Made by a program: the position numbers and the translations under genes. DNA of 64,000 nt from Sorghum bicolor (taxonomy: Eukaryota; Streptophyta; Magnoliopsida; Poales; Poaceae): positions 18,882,990 to 18,946,989 of the forward strand of contig NC_012875.2 in assembly GCF_000003195.3 (NCBI RefSeq). The letters are read 5' to 3'. The notes under the pieces are model-generated. The model made no database searches. It was not told where the DNA came from and saw nothing but the letters and a program-made list of their open reading frames with translations. This document shows, one piece after another, positions 21,201 to 31,639 of this stretch; position 1 is the stretch's first letter, and every line of letters starts with the position of its first letter.

Positions 21201-24200
21201 TGGAACAGTACTTTAAACCACTATAACTAAACATGTGCTTAACCAAAAATTGTGATATTTACCTTTCTAGAAAGCTTATGAAAAGTACTACGACTCATAT
21301 ATTTTCATCAAGGCATGGTTCATAACTTAACTGAGCTAAACAATACAAACATGCAGATCCACTCAGAATAGGAGCAAAGCAACACATGGCATTTGTTATT
21401 TTTATAACTCTTAACCTATCATCCCTAAATTCATGAAACTTTTACCAGACATCGAATATCTTATGAAACGCATGTCACAATATTGTCACATTTGTTGAAG
21501 CAATACTACAGCAGTTATGAAAAAGACAAATATAACAAGCAATTAAAACCTAACTGCATAAATCTATTTTTTACGACTAAAACATCAAACTAAACCACGC
21601 CATATTATAGATCTACTGCATAGAGAGTTTAACAAGAATTCCAAAAATTCCACATTTGCTATCTTACGATGTTTCTACAAATTACTATGAATTATCAAAT
21701 ATCATCTAGAAATCTGCATAAAGAAAAGATAAAGGAAAACACTTTTGCTTCGGCAACCCTGGACTTTCTCGAAATCAACAGCAGTCCAAATGCACTATTC
21801 ATGTGAGTTTGTGGTTCGCATCTGGAATCCTGAGTTTTCTCGAATTTCAAACCAAGATCCCTGGTCGCGAACAGAGGAGATAGCTAGGCTCCTGATTTCT
21901 AGCGAGGAGGGGGCGCTGCTCGGCAGCAATGATGAGCCACCGCGACTTGCAGCCTACCGGGCGCACCCACTGGTGCTAGCAGCACGACCTGAGGTGGGTC
22001 AGGGGCTGCCGCCTACGTGCGTGTGCGAGTAGGGCCGTAGCTCCGGCAGCAAGGCGCCCCCGGCGGTTGGAGGAGCTTAACCTCGGTGGTGAGCTCGCTC
22101 TAGAGACAGAGGAGAGCCAGCCAGAGATGCAAGAGAGGACTCGAGGAGCAGCAGCGCCGCCATCCAGGAGCTCCGCCCGGCAGCCATGGTGCTCCGCACT
22201 GCCACGGCGACAAGCGAGCGAGGAAGGGGTGGGGGAGTGAAGGGGAGTAGAGAGGGGAATGGAGAGAGTGCTCTGGTGCTCCCCATCGGCAGCAGCGCGC
22301 AGAGATACGCGTCGGGCGAGGTGCAGCGCGAGTTGGCGCATGGCCGACACGCACTGGACGCGCGTCGTCCATAGGGGCAATTCGACGAGCACATGGCAAG
22401 CAGCGAAGTAGGGAAGGTGAGACGCCAGTTTGAGCTTGTTTTGTGCCGAATTGGGAGATGGGCCAGGCACGAAGTTTGCTCATCTCGCCGTGCTCTACAA
22501 CTTTGATTAAGGATTCTCAGTCATTAGACCAACCGATTAGGAGATAATTAGATGCCAAGTCACGAGTGTCAACGTATTGACGGTGATTAGCAAAACCAAG
22601 AATTAATAGTCCAAACCATGTCAAACTTGATGCAACTGTTTACATGCTCTTCTCCAAACAATTCTCTACAACTTTTATTTTTGGACCAACTTGTGTTGCT
22701 TAACAAAAATACGAGAACGCGGCATGCCAATGGGTACACGTCCGTTTACCGATAAAATAAACTTTTACTGTTTTGGGAGCTATTTTTAAATATCCAAATT
22801 TGATGATACTTGATCCATTGATTCCATCGAGAAGGGTACTCAAACTCATATTAAGAAATCCAATAGAGTTACCATATGAATTTGGATAATAAAATGTCAC
22901 GAAGAAGCTAACTCACTGCTATCATATTAAAGGACTTAGCCAAAAATCTAGAGGTACCAAATCAGCACTGAATTGATTGTTGAGAGCTCAATTTGGCTAG
23001 GATAGGAACCAAAGTAGCTCTTGACCTTTAATAAAGTTTGTTCTACAGAAGCAAAACTACAACTTTCGTTTAAGGTGAGACCTCATAATTGTAACAGAAG
23101 TCAAACTTTTACTTTGGTCAAAGTAGTAACCTGATAAAGCTCCAAATAATGTTTTAGGCCAATTGAAGCATTTTCTTGGCATAAGCTCAACATGAACCCT
23201 TCATGACTTTTGTTGTATAATTCATCTAGAGTCATATGAACAAGTTTGTAAGGGTTTGGTTGATGACCTATGATTCTATTTCCTTAATAGAGTCATTCCA
23301 ACAAGGATATAACTTATCATTTCATGTGACTTCTTGATTCCAAACTTCACCAAACTTTTCCAGGGACCGACATAGATTGGGATGGATATGAGACACATGG
23401 AAAATGTTCCACTAGCATAATCCAAGCATACCTTTTAAAAGGGCCTATATGTAAGTAAAGGTGCATCATACAAGTCCAAGTTAGGGCTTACTTTCATAGA
23501 CTGACTATGACCTCTTTGTTACCATTGAACTTACCATGTTTGAGCTTAAACCTAGTACTTAGCAAGTGACAAACACCTGGGGTGTTACAAATAAAATTAT
23601 ATTTTCTTCTCTACAACGTGATCGCCATCGTCTCGCCTATACACGACATCTACGAGCGGTCAGCTCCTCCGGCGTTGCTGTAGCTCTAAGAAAGCGTCGC
23701 TGCCGGTGAACCTGCTTCCTGTCCACCAACGTAAGCCCCAATCACTTTGCCTTTCAGTTTGGAAAACGCAAACAGCTCAGTTTTAATTGCCACTGACTTT
23801 CTTTTGGCCATAAAATATTTATTTTAACTCCGATTTGACCCATTCAAATTGCGTTAGGTTTGTTTTCATGAGCTCTACATGTTAGTAACACTATTTTCTC
23901 AGTTTGAAACCTTTTAATTTCGTGATCCTATTTAATTAGTTATTTTTCTATAGAAAATCTTAGAAAATTCGTAACTTCTCCGTTTTTGCTCCGATTTTCG
24001 TAATCTTTATGTCCGTGTGATCGTAGTGCTGCGTAGAATTATTTTATAAACTTTTCATACTGTTTTTATATGATTGGTGTACTGTTCTAATTGTAGCCTT
24101 GTTTGCTTCGTGTATGTTTGTCTCCGGTTGTTTGTGTGTTGATGATCGATGATCGAGTTTAGTCGGAGAGCAGTTTTTGGTGATCAAGATCAGAGCTTTG

Positions 24201-25143
24201 GCAACAAGTAAGACTAACAGGACTAAAAGGATCAACCAGAGCATTTGTATTAAGGCAAGTATAGCACTGGGTTTTATTTCTGTGACCATGATCCTGTGAC
24301 TAGATTAATGTTAAGTAATAAACGATAAAAATAACTTTTTAGCAACTTAAGGATTTATCTGTACGTGATCACTCGGGATAACAGTGCAACCATGAGTGCT
24401 ATAATGGCTCTAGCTTTAGTCAAGTATGAGTAACTTTTCTAGCTCGTTAGCGGTTACCCGTGTGGCGCAATTGGGGAATAGCGGACCGTGGATTCTTGTG
24501 GGTGGATCACATGGACTGACTATTGAAACCAAGCGGCCCTAATTTGTTAGACGAACCTTTGAAAGACTTTACAGTGATCCCTGCCGACCTTTCTTGGTAG
24601 TGGGTTAAGTGGCTGATCACCTCGGGCGAAAGGGTAAATCATGACTCATGGGTAACGATGTACAACCTCTGCAGAGTGTTAAAAACTAGTATACTAGCCG
24701 AGCTCACGGTCAGGAGCGGCCTTGGGGACATCTACATTAAGGGTGATGAATCTTGTGGGTTAAATATGCTCATCGTTTATTGTTTAATACTCTACATTGT
24801 TTATGTCACATTGATCATGAGATTGTGGGATCTATACAATCTAGTTGCTATACTTATGGAGTTCGACATGGACTCACTCTTGCTATTTCCTCCAAACCTC
24901 AGGAGAAGTTTAGGCATGTGATCAACCAGTCGGTTGGATCCTGTAGAGTGAAGTTAATACCCGAAGGTTGGAGTTGTCTATCCGCTGTTTGCTACCAAAG
25001 GTTATCTCTTTTATACGAAGTACGTTATATATTTATGCATTGTCTTTTGATATTACCCCTTATTTGTAGCTATATGTGAGATTTGGTCTCAAAAACTCAC
25101 ATATGGTGCATATCTGGTTTTGTCCTTAAAATCGGGTATTACA
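18296..25143 (+). mobile_element. Tekay-type solo LTR (outer), split by a nested LTR
   Basis: The start is TGTAACACCCTAAAATTT at 18296 and the end is AAAATCGGGTATTACA at 25143, flanked by GGTGT on both sides. Without the nested piece (18459-23589) it is about 1.7 kb: 18296-18458 on the left and 23590-25143 on the right. The right part contains transcript-like sequence with no coding frame of note. With the host copia gag continuing on both sides, this is a textbook solo LTR left by LTR-LTR recombination. The last 16 bases before 18459 duplicate the outer flank, so the exact inner junction is ambiguous. Confidence 0.8.
18459..23589 (-). mobile_element. Tekay-type solo LTR (inner, reverse), 5.1 kb
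   Basis: The minus strand starts TGTAACACCCCAGG at 23589 and ends GGGTGTTACA at 18459. The passage at 18950-19000 (AAACCCTGAGTACAAG, then CTCAGCTAGACTTACC) and the one at 19565-19640 (GGCTTCGCGGTCG, CATGCGTTCAACATGACA) recur in the fragment at 35700-37529. A GC-rich, UTR-like island lies at 21880-22480. It contains no gag or pol, hence a solo LTR. Flanking pentamers (GGTGT left, AATAA right) do not match, so no target duplication is visible. Open frames in the GC-rich island have no recognisable product. Confidence 0.75.
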
Positions 25144-25839
25144 GGTGTGCAGGCCTCCTCTCCACATCTCAATGTGTTGCTCTTGGGCGACAAGCTATGA
25201 GTACAACTCATTGACGATGATCAGCTCAACACGGGTTAAGACGGCGATGACGACCTCATCGAAATCCACGCCCAAATCAGTCTAGACGTAGGAGACCAAC
25301 TCCTCATCTTCTAGTTTCTTTCATGCAAAAGCCATTTCATCTGCTAGATATTTCATCTTTGGGCAATACTCACTGACGGTGGAGGTGCCCTTGGTTGCCA
25401 TGGACAGCGCCATCCTTGTCAAGATGACATGAGCCCGTTACTGCGACGTGTGGAGAGTCTTGATGGAGGCCCATGCTCCCGCCGCTGTGGTCATGTTAGT
25501 GACCTGAGATCCGATCTCCCTCGACAGCGATGTGAGGAGATAGCCGAGGACCTGTTGGTCCTTGGCCTCCCACTGCTCGAACTCAGGGTTTAGAACAGGA
25601 GGCTTGTCGCTTGTCTTGGCGGCGACGTCTAGCTTCTTCTCATCCTTGGCGATGATGAACTTCTTCGGCGGCTGGATCGATGGATCGAGGCAATGCACAA
25701 CTTGTGCACCCCTTAAGGCGAAGAGGAACTGCCCCTCCCACATGGCTTGGTTGTTCCTCATCAATTCCTCTGTGACCAGAAGAAATCCGAGAGAGGAGAT
25801 GCCAGCGAATCTTGCGGCTGAAGATGAAGGAAATGCCAT
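25144..25839 (-). pseudogene. Ale/Hopscotch-like copia gag, N-terminal part (broken)
   Basis: The frame runs from about 25839 and holds FLLVTEELMRNNQAMWEGQFLFALRG split over the conserved copia gag region (start context, then VVHCLDPS, EFEQWEAKDQQVLGYLLTSL, GAWASIKTL). It continues through stops to KLEDEELVSYV, ELYS and EQHIEMW up to 25144. This is the UBN2/retrotran_gag-type domain. The downstream part of gag is at 17197-18295, on the other side of the Tekay-type LTR. The first 5 bases (GGTGT) are the target duplication. Stops at the end of KTLHTSQ and elsewhere make it inactive. Confidence 0.85.
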
Positions 25840-25864
25840 CCTACAAATCTGCTAAGAACGTATG

Positions 25865-25876
25865 GCTCTGGTACCA
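25865..25876 (-). other. Primer-binding site of Ale-like copia
   Basis: The minus strand reads TGGTACCAGAGC, one base away from the initiator tRNA-Met PBS TGGTATCAGAGC. It lies about 25 bp upstream of the gag frame and directly next to a possible LTR end. Confidence 0.75.
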
Positions 25877-26044
25877 TGTGAAATTGGGTGAACTTGATGC
25901 CATCCTAGACACTCGGTTTCGTGTTAATATAGCCGGTGAAGAGCCCACTGGTGATGGTGTTTTACAACAAGAAGGTCCTACAATTAAGGATCTGATTACC
26001 GAGTCAGAGGTCTCATATACAAACGTTATAGGGAGAAGTTTACA
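25877..26044 (-). mobile_element. Possible short 5' LTR of Ale-like copia (168 bp)
   Basis: On the minus strand the piece would run TGTAAACTTC to TTTCACA, adjacent to the PBS. That fits the short LTRs of the Ale lineage. However, the plus strand of the same stretch is an open frame of more than 50 codons ending TAG at 26046-26048, with protein-like composition. It could instead be a captured or disrupted exon. The partner LTR is not in the window, so this cannot be settled here. Confidence 0.4.
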
Positions 26045-26099
26045 CTAGACACCGTTTGACAGTCCTTTCCTTCTTTTTATTTTCATCCCCAAACAGTAG

Positions 26100-26450
26100 C
26101 CTACAACACTATTTATGTTCCATATCCCTTCATGAATATTTCAGGTACAACACCTTTTGTTCTGGAAAAAGGTAAAAACCTTTAGTAAACGTTTGCATAT
26201 AGTGCTGTAATTTGACGTTCTCTCTCGTGCAAAGTCGCGTACAAGAATATTTGACAAATATTGTCCAATTATAAAATAACTAGGCTTAAAAGATTTGTCT
26301 CGTGATTTACAGGCAAATTCAAATTGTGTAATTAGTTTTTGTTTTCATCTATATTTAATACTTCATGCTTGTGCCGCAAGATTTGAAGTGATCGGAGAAT
26401 TTTGAATTTTTTTTTGTTTTTAGGGTGAACTAAATAAGCCCAAAATGGCT
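26100..26450. mobile_element. MITE-like remnant
   Basis: The stretch around 26280-26445 (AACTAGGCTTAAAAGATTTG, CTCGTGATTTACA, GTGTAATTAGTTTTTG, ATGCTTGTGCCGCAAGATT, ending GGGTGAACTAAATAAGCCC) matches, from memory, a common grass miniature inverted-repeat element whose outer end is GGCCTTGTTTAGTT-like. The left end is not clear. It has no coding capacity. Confidence 0.5.
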
Positions 26451-27436
26451 TTATTTGCTGGTCTAGCCCCGTGCGCGGTCCCAGTTTCGAAGCAACGAAA
26501 TACCACTAGTGTGAAGGACCTGCCGCCAATACAACAGCGTGGCACACGTCGGTTCACCAGATGCCGACGCTGCCGCCTGCAGACTCCAGTTTCAGGGCTG
26601 GCCTCTTAACAGCTTACACCTACCACTACCACTAGAGAATTCTTCAGGCGCGCGACGGCTCCATCCAGCTGACTCCAATTGGTCAGCAGATTCGGGTTTG
26701 GCAGAGCCACCGCCACCACCAACCTGCGGGGTCAGACTTTGTGGATCCAGATTTGATATTTTGTTCTCTGTAAAGATTTCAATTGACATTTTGCTCTTTA
26801 ATTAATAATATTAATCGTGTACAGTTTTGGATTGTGCGACCAACAGAATGGCAATGTGAATCCAAAGGAAAATGTGCTCAGTTTTACTACGTTTGGAAAG
26901 TACTCTGTTTCTGTGAACAGAGATATAAAATGTACGGAGTACGGATTTCTCTGTTTCTAAACACAATCTGTTTCTAACAACGGCGAGACTTGAACCGGAA
27001 TATTCCAAATTTCCTACACAAGCTGGGCACAACAATGAGGTTTCGTTAAGAAACTTTATTTGTAGAAATAACAGTAAATAATTATTCCACATGCTCACGA
27101 GATATGAGATGACATAACGGTAGCATAAACTATATGACTCGTTGTTTCTATTTAAAAAATAATGAATCCAATTCCAATCACAGGGCATGTCGGCCTTGCA
27201 TGCCCCTGCACCACAATTATACATCTTTCTTTTCTTGGCCTAGGCGCCTATCTCTAGACCTCGGAAAAAAAATAATGACCGCCTCGATTCCATCCGTGAC
27301 GAACTGATGAAGAGGCAAAACTACTCTACATACTCCCTGATCTGCAACCTATCCTGTGGTTAGCTTCAGTTCAGACGCAGAAAAAAAAAAGCCTATTATC
27401 GCCATCGTTCATGCAACCGGCTAGCTGCTACGATTT
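26451..27436. other. Intergenic stretch without a supported gene
   Basis: Moderately GC-rich to about 26750, then AT-rich. I see only short frames without family features. It includes the region downstream of the minus-strand peptide gene and probably its 3' UTR near 27390-27436. Confidence 0.5.
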
Positions 27437-27616
27437 CTAATTGCAGCAGTGCGAGGGAGGGTTGGATCCAGACGGCTTCTTGTCGCCGAACATGTCCACA
27501 ACCATTTCGATGGCGCCTTCTCCCTTGAACGGCCTCGCAGAGACGGTGAGGACGTTGATGATTTGGATCAAGAAGACGAGCAGCAGCACCACCTTTGACA
27601 TCCACATGGCCGCCAT
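27437..27616 (-). CDS. Small secreted peptide precursor, 59 aa (paralogue of the gene at 29178)
   Basis: The start ATG at 27614-27616 gives a short N-terminus and a hydrophobic signal segment (KVVLLLVFLIQIINVL, residues 8-23), probably cleaved near VSA-RPF. A short acidic/hydrophobic spacer follows, then the C-terminal tail KKPSGSNPPSHCCN. In-frame upstream codons back to 27691 would lengthen the N-terminus, but they place the hydrophobic core far from the start, so the shorter form is preferred. The divergent neighbour has the same plan and tail (SGSNPRTHCC). The plan (signal, variable middle, short conserved tail) is that of plant signalling-peptide precursors. The family is not identified, and extracellular signalling is inference. 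A TATA box lies about 220 bp upstream. Confidence 0.75.
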   Translation of the reverse strand: MAAMWMSKVVLLLVFLIQIINVLTVSARPFKGEGAIEMVVDMFGDKKPSGSNPPSHCCN

Positions 27617-27833
27617 GAACGTCGTCGATCGTGCAGTCAGGGATGACGTACGTGATCCAAGCGGCAAGCTGGAGAAGATCGACGAGACCAAGGGTGTGTG
27701 AGATGCCTAGCTAGGGTTACTCCTGCGGAAAAGCTGGATGCCTCGTTGTTCGTTAAGGTTCTTGTTGTTGGAGCTTGGCCTTGGATGTGTGTGTTGTTTG
27801 ATGGGTGCATTTGTTGCATGCCGCGGGGCTGTG

Positions 27834-27841
27834 CTTATATA
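27834..27841 (-). promoter_or_regulatory. TATA box of minus-strand peptide gene
   Basis: The minus strand reads TATATAAG in a GC-rich setting (CCTATATAAGCAC), about 220 bp before the ATG at 27616. That spacing leaves room for a 5' UTR of about 190 bp, similar to the paralogue. Confidence 0.65.
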
Positions 27842-27849
27842 GGTGAGGG

Positions 27850-29000
27850 TTTGTTGGTGCACGGGGCGCGAGCCTCGTCGCACTTGGGGCCCTTGACTGG
27901 TGCATAGGCGCATACGTGTAGCCCCTCGCTGCCGTGTAGGAAACGGTCGCTGTTTTCCGAGTCTCGCCCTCGTACTTTTCGCCGGGCAGGTTCTAACCTC
28001 TTGACCTCGGCTCGGCAGGGCAGGCAGCTAAACTAGTTATTATGCAGCTGCTCTGCTCCTCCTCTATATGAATGGTCGGTCAGCACCTTTGATCTTCCGA
28101 ATCAAAATCAAGTGCCACGATCATAATGACTCGATCGCTCCCTGCTGCCTCTGATCCCAAGTCAAATTTTCCTCATGCGCAAGCAAATGCATGATGATGC
28201 TTCATGGCAACTACTCCTGCTAAGGATTTAAGCTGCTACTCTTGTTAGAATATGAAAAAGTCCGGTCCGGTCCGAAATTGAGAATTTTAGATGCAGGGGG
28301 AGGGTGTTTCTCTGAATTAGAATGACAAATGTGGGGAATGAAATTTCATCCATCCAAGAGCAACAAGTCTTGACCAAGTACTTATATGCTCGTATAGCAC
28401 TGTAGTACGTACTCCAACAGTAGGTAGCAACAGTAGCGCGGCAGTCGTTGACGGGTGGCCCGTAACCTTGGACGACACGCACACACAAAGTATGTCCATG
28501 CGCCCAACCTGTTTCACATTCTCGTTCAACGCTCGCGCAACGAAACAGTGTACGCACTAGTACATGCTCAAATTCTTCTTGTTTGACCAGCTGAAAAGAA
28601 ATCTTAAACAAGGATTCAAACATTCAAAAGCACGCTTTCCGTCGCGGCGATGCACGTTGCGGGCCGGACTAGGCTTTTGCTCCGGTCGTCGGACGAAGCA
28701 GCGCGAACGCTTCAAGGACTCGGGCGAGCAGGCGGCGACTCGCAGTTCAGACCGGAACCTCGGCCGCGTGGGAGACCCGGGGGCAAACAGGCTCCGGCGA
28801 TTGAACGAGTCGCGTACGGGTGGTTCTCCTTCTCCGTCCTCGCGTTTGAAATAGACGTCCAAATACTGGCGCTGCAAAGCAACAACACGCGCGATATTTC
28901 AAACCGGGCATGCGACCGCGCGCGTACTGTACTGACCGATCGGTAGATATAGCGACGAGTTTGGAAGCCGTATGCCTGTCTGAACTCGACGGCGTCGCCG
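27850..29000. promoter_or_regulatory. Intergenic region between divergent peptide genes
   Basis: About 1.15 kb separates the two TATA boxes. GC content rises towards 28650-29000. Open frames here (for example 28228-28623 and 28712-29149) are Arg/Pro-rich or lack features and are not called. It may hold regulatory elements for both genes, but none is identified with confidence. Confidence 0.45.
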
Positions 29001-29002
29001 CT

Positions 29003-29010
29003 ATATAAAC
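29003..29010 (+). promoter_or_regulatory. TATA box of plus-strand peptide gene
   Basis: TATATAAA within CGCTATATAAACGAGC, about 170 bp before the ATG at 29178. It predicts a transcription start near 29035. Confidence 0.75.
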
Positions 29011-29177
29011 GAGCTCCACGCCCAGGCTCTCTAACTCCCAAGCAAGCTCGCGCCCTGCTGCCTGACGCTCGTCTCTGACTGACAACCCACCTTCGTACGT
29101 GCTTCCTTGGAGTTAGCTTGCTTGACAGTTCAGAGTTCAGACCGCCCATCCATCACGGATCACCGCAGCAACAACAA

Positions 29178-29393
29178 ATGGCGACGACGACGACGGTGAA
29201 GATGGCCAAGGTGGTGTTGCTACTCGTCTTCTTGGTGCAAATTATGAGCGTCCTCGCCGCTGCGGCGAGACCCCTGGATGGGGACTCCGGCACTGGGACC
29301 GGCAGTTGGCTGGAGACCGGCGTCGGGATGCTCACGCAGTTGTTGCTTGGTGCTAAATCGTCGGGGTCCAACCCGCGCACGCATTGCTGCTGA
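29178..29393 (+). CDS. Small secreted peptide precursor, 71 aa (paralogue of the gene at 27437)
   Basis: The ATG at 29178 is the first methionine codon that puts the hydrophobic signal segment near the N-terminus (KVVLLLVFLVQIMSVLAAAA, residues 11-30). The likely cleavage is before RPLDG. A Gly/Thr-rich middle with SWLETGVGMLTQLLLG follows, and the tail is KSSGSNPRTHCC at the stop. Shared with the neighbour are MAK/MSK-VVLLLVFL-QI, the ARP-x-G junction and the SGSNPxxHCC tail, so the two arose by duplication. The middle differs in length and composition. The Cys-Cys end may form a disulfide or mark a mature peptide (inference). Transcription is expected from the TATA at 29003. No intron is needed. 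Confidence 0.8.
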   Translation: MATTTTVKMAKVVLLLVFLVQIMSVLAAAARPLDGDSGTGTGSWLETGVGMLTQLLLGAKSSGSNPRTHCC

Positions 29394-29676
29394 TCAATCG
29401 CGTCTGCACTGCACCCTGAGGCCCTGAACATTCTTCTTTTGATTCATTTAAACGATGCATGGAGGGCATGGACACCAACCAAAATGAAGATGTGTGTGAC
29501 CGTGCCTCTGCAGTCTGCGCTCACTAGTTTTTTTTATATTTCTGCCCCTTTTCATATAGTAGTTTGTGCTATGTATTAGGGACCAGCCATTTCTCTTAGA
29601 AAACTTAAGTTGTAATTATCATACCATGTACATGATCCTTTCTTTTCAATGCAAAATCATTTGTGTTTATATTATT

Positions 29677-29935
29677 CACTATGTTAAAAAAGTCCTTTAG
29701 ACACGAGCGTTCAGGTGCATCACACACGTCTCCACGCGCGTCTGCAATATGACATATGTAAAGCTTATTACATATGTGCAAAACATGCGTCTGTAATAAG
29801 CATATTACTATAGACGCGTGTTAGCAACAGACGTCTGTAATAGGGTACACACCATAGACACGTGTTCTGAACACACGTCTGTGATGACCACTTAGCACAT
29901 ACGGCTATTGTTAACACGCATCCATGTTAAGCAAT
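29677..29935. repeat. Degenerate repeats with ACACGTCTGTAAT-type motifs
   Basis: Several copies in both orientations of motifs like ACGTCTGTAATA, AGACGCGTGTT and AGACACGTGTT occur between 29700 and 29900. The stretch begins CACTATGTTAAAAAAG at 29677, so it may be the subterminal region of a CACTA-type transposon remnant. A partner end was not found. Confidence 0.45.
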
Positions 29936-30182
29936 TTAAAAACCAATAAAATATAAATTCTAATGCCAGGATCTTATATATATCATACATGACACATCAA
30001 ATTACATACAACAGTCAATTGCTAATTAGTAATTTTTGTTTTGACAAGGAAACGGGATATATAAATTAACAACATGAAGCTGTTAGAACCATTACATCGT
30101 TAATGGTTACACTTTGGAGCGCCGTAATAACACGATACTCATGAGCATGGGCTGCATTAGCGCAAACACCATCAAGGCTAAG

Positions 30183-30440
30183 CTAGTTGTAGTGAGCAAC
30201 ACTAAGAGCTTGTCTAGCAAGCGAATCAACCATTTGATTAAGTCTTCTAGGAATCAAATGTATAGATGTGGCGGTGTTGTGCACTAAGGTGTTGATAAGC
30301 TGTGTGTAAGGCTTGATCCTCCAATCTGGTGGATGAGCAAGATCAGATCTATTGAGGAAATTGACCAGTTATTGGTTGTTAGTCAGAATTATGGTATATA
30401 CATAAAGTAATATCAAAAGCCATTGCATGTCCCTCAAATA
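30183..30440 (-). pseudogene. RNase H domain remnant (LINE / RVT_3 type)
   Basis: On the minus strand a clean frame at 30368-30183 gives LVNFLNRSDLAHPPDWRI, then IHLIPRRLNQMVDSLARQAL and a stop. The final block matches the plant RNase H-like C-terminal signature (H..PR..N..AD.LA, Asp shifted to VD here). Upstream up to about 30440, pieces of the domain (FEGHAMAFD) appear with stops and a frame change. Such domains end many plant LINE pol genes and also occur as stand-alone genes. With no intact start or reverse transcriptase nearby, this is a 5'-truncated remnant. Confidence 0.65.
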
Positions 30441-30929
30441 CTGCAAGTAAACATACTTTCTACTTGAAGTAAGAAGATAAGCTACAGGCATGTACCTCCT
30501 TGAGAACTTGTGCTAGGTACTCCAGTGGAATCCGCAAAGACAGGAAAAGAGCACAAGAAAAGCCAAACAATCTGGAAATATCAAACCGCAGAAAAAATAA
30601 ACTAGACTCAAACTCTGGTGTAATAGACAACATGGTTGCTGGTTTCGTACAAGATAACATGCATGACTTTTTGTACAAGCTATATAAAGGCAAATAATAC
30701 TATAATCTTCATGTCAAGTTACACCTTGTAAGAATCTCCTACATCTGAAAAGAACAATGTATGGACAATTTTTGGTGCAACAAAATTTGGTTCATCCATC
30801 TGCCACCTTGTCGTGCGAACGCCCCCTCCCCTCCCCTCCCTGCCCGCGCCTACACCCGTGGCTTACAAGAAAGGTAGGAACAAATCCCACTTGCCAAATA
30901 GGAAGGAAGAAATCTGCTTGTCATGATCC
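30441..30929. other. Stretch without a supported gene
   Basis: AT-rich to about 30770 and then C-rich. No conserved frame is recognised. Confidence 0.4.
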
Positions 30930-31340
30930 TCCCACAGACACGCACCCCTCCACCGCTTGCGACTGCCCTGTGCACCGCGCCCCCCACAAAGCCCACCTCC
31001 GCCACCTGCGGCCGCCCAACATACCGCTTGCTACCACCCGCGCAAGCCCCGAGGCCACCTTCCAAGTAGCGGAGGCGGCACCACATCCCAACTGCAGAGG
31101 CGACGCGATGTCTTGATGGCGGAGGCCGCGCGAGATTCCACGCCTCCCCCGGTCTACCGCCCTGCACACCGTGCCCCCTGCAGAGCCGCAGCGTCGTAGC
31201 GCATCTGCCACTTGCGACCGCCCTGCGCCCTGCCTGTCACCGCCCGTGCAAGCCCCTAGGCCACCTTCCCTGCAGCGAAGCCGGTGCAGCATCTTGAATG
31301 CGAAGGCTGCACGACATCCCGGCGACAGAGGCCGTACGAC
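30930..31340. repeat. GC-rich degenerate direct repeat
   Basis: Two diverged units share CTTGCGACYGCCCTG, a GCACCGYGCCCC-type stretch, CCGYGCAAGCCCC and AGGCCACCTTCC. They start near 30955 and 31215. Overlapping open frames on both strands are Pro/Arg/Ala-rich, as expected by chance in such DNA, so no gene is called. Confidence 0.5.
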
Positions 31341-31639
31341 AGTCCTCGCCTCCCCTCGGTCTTCTCCAGTGCGATGCTGACGCCGCTACTGTGCTACATT
31401 GACGCAAAAGTCGGCCGCTCTTGACGCTGCTATACTGCGCTACATCAACGCAAATGCCGGCTACTCTTACATCCTGCACCAACGACACTCCTGCATCTAC
31501 ATCTACGCGTGGATGTTCATGGCCATCGGAGAACGAGCAACTTGGCATCAAGGTTTGAACCACCTCGAGAACAATCTCTTCTATTCTTCGTCCATATATG
31601 GATTTCAAAATCACCACCCTATCCATCCCAATTGATGTC

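Noticed and set aside
28228..29149. Open frames between the two peptide genes
   Set aside because: They are GC-driven, overlap on opposite strands, cover the promoter and TATA box at 29003, and show no domain.
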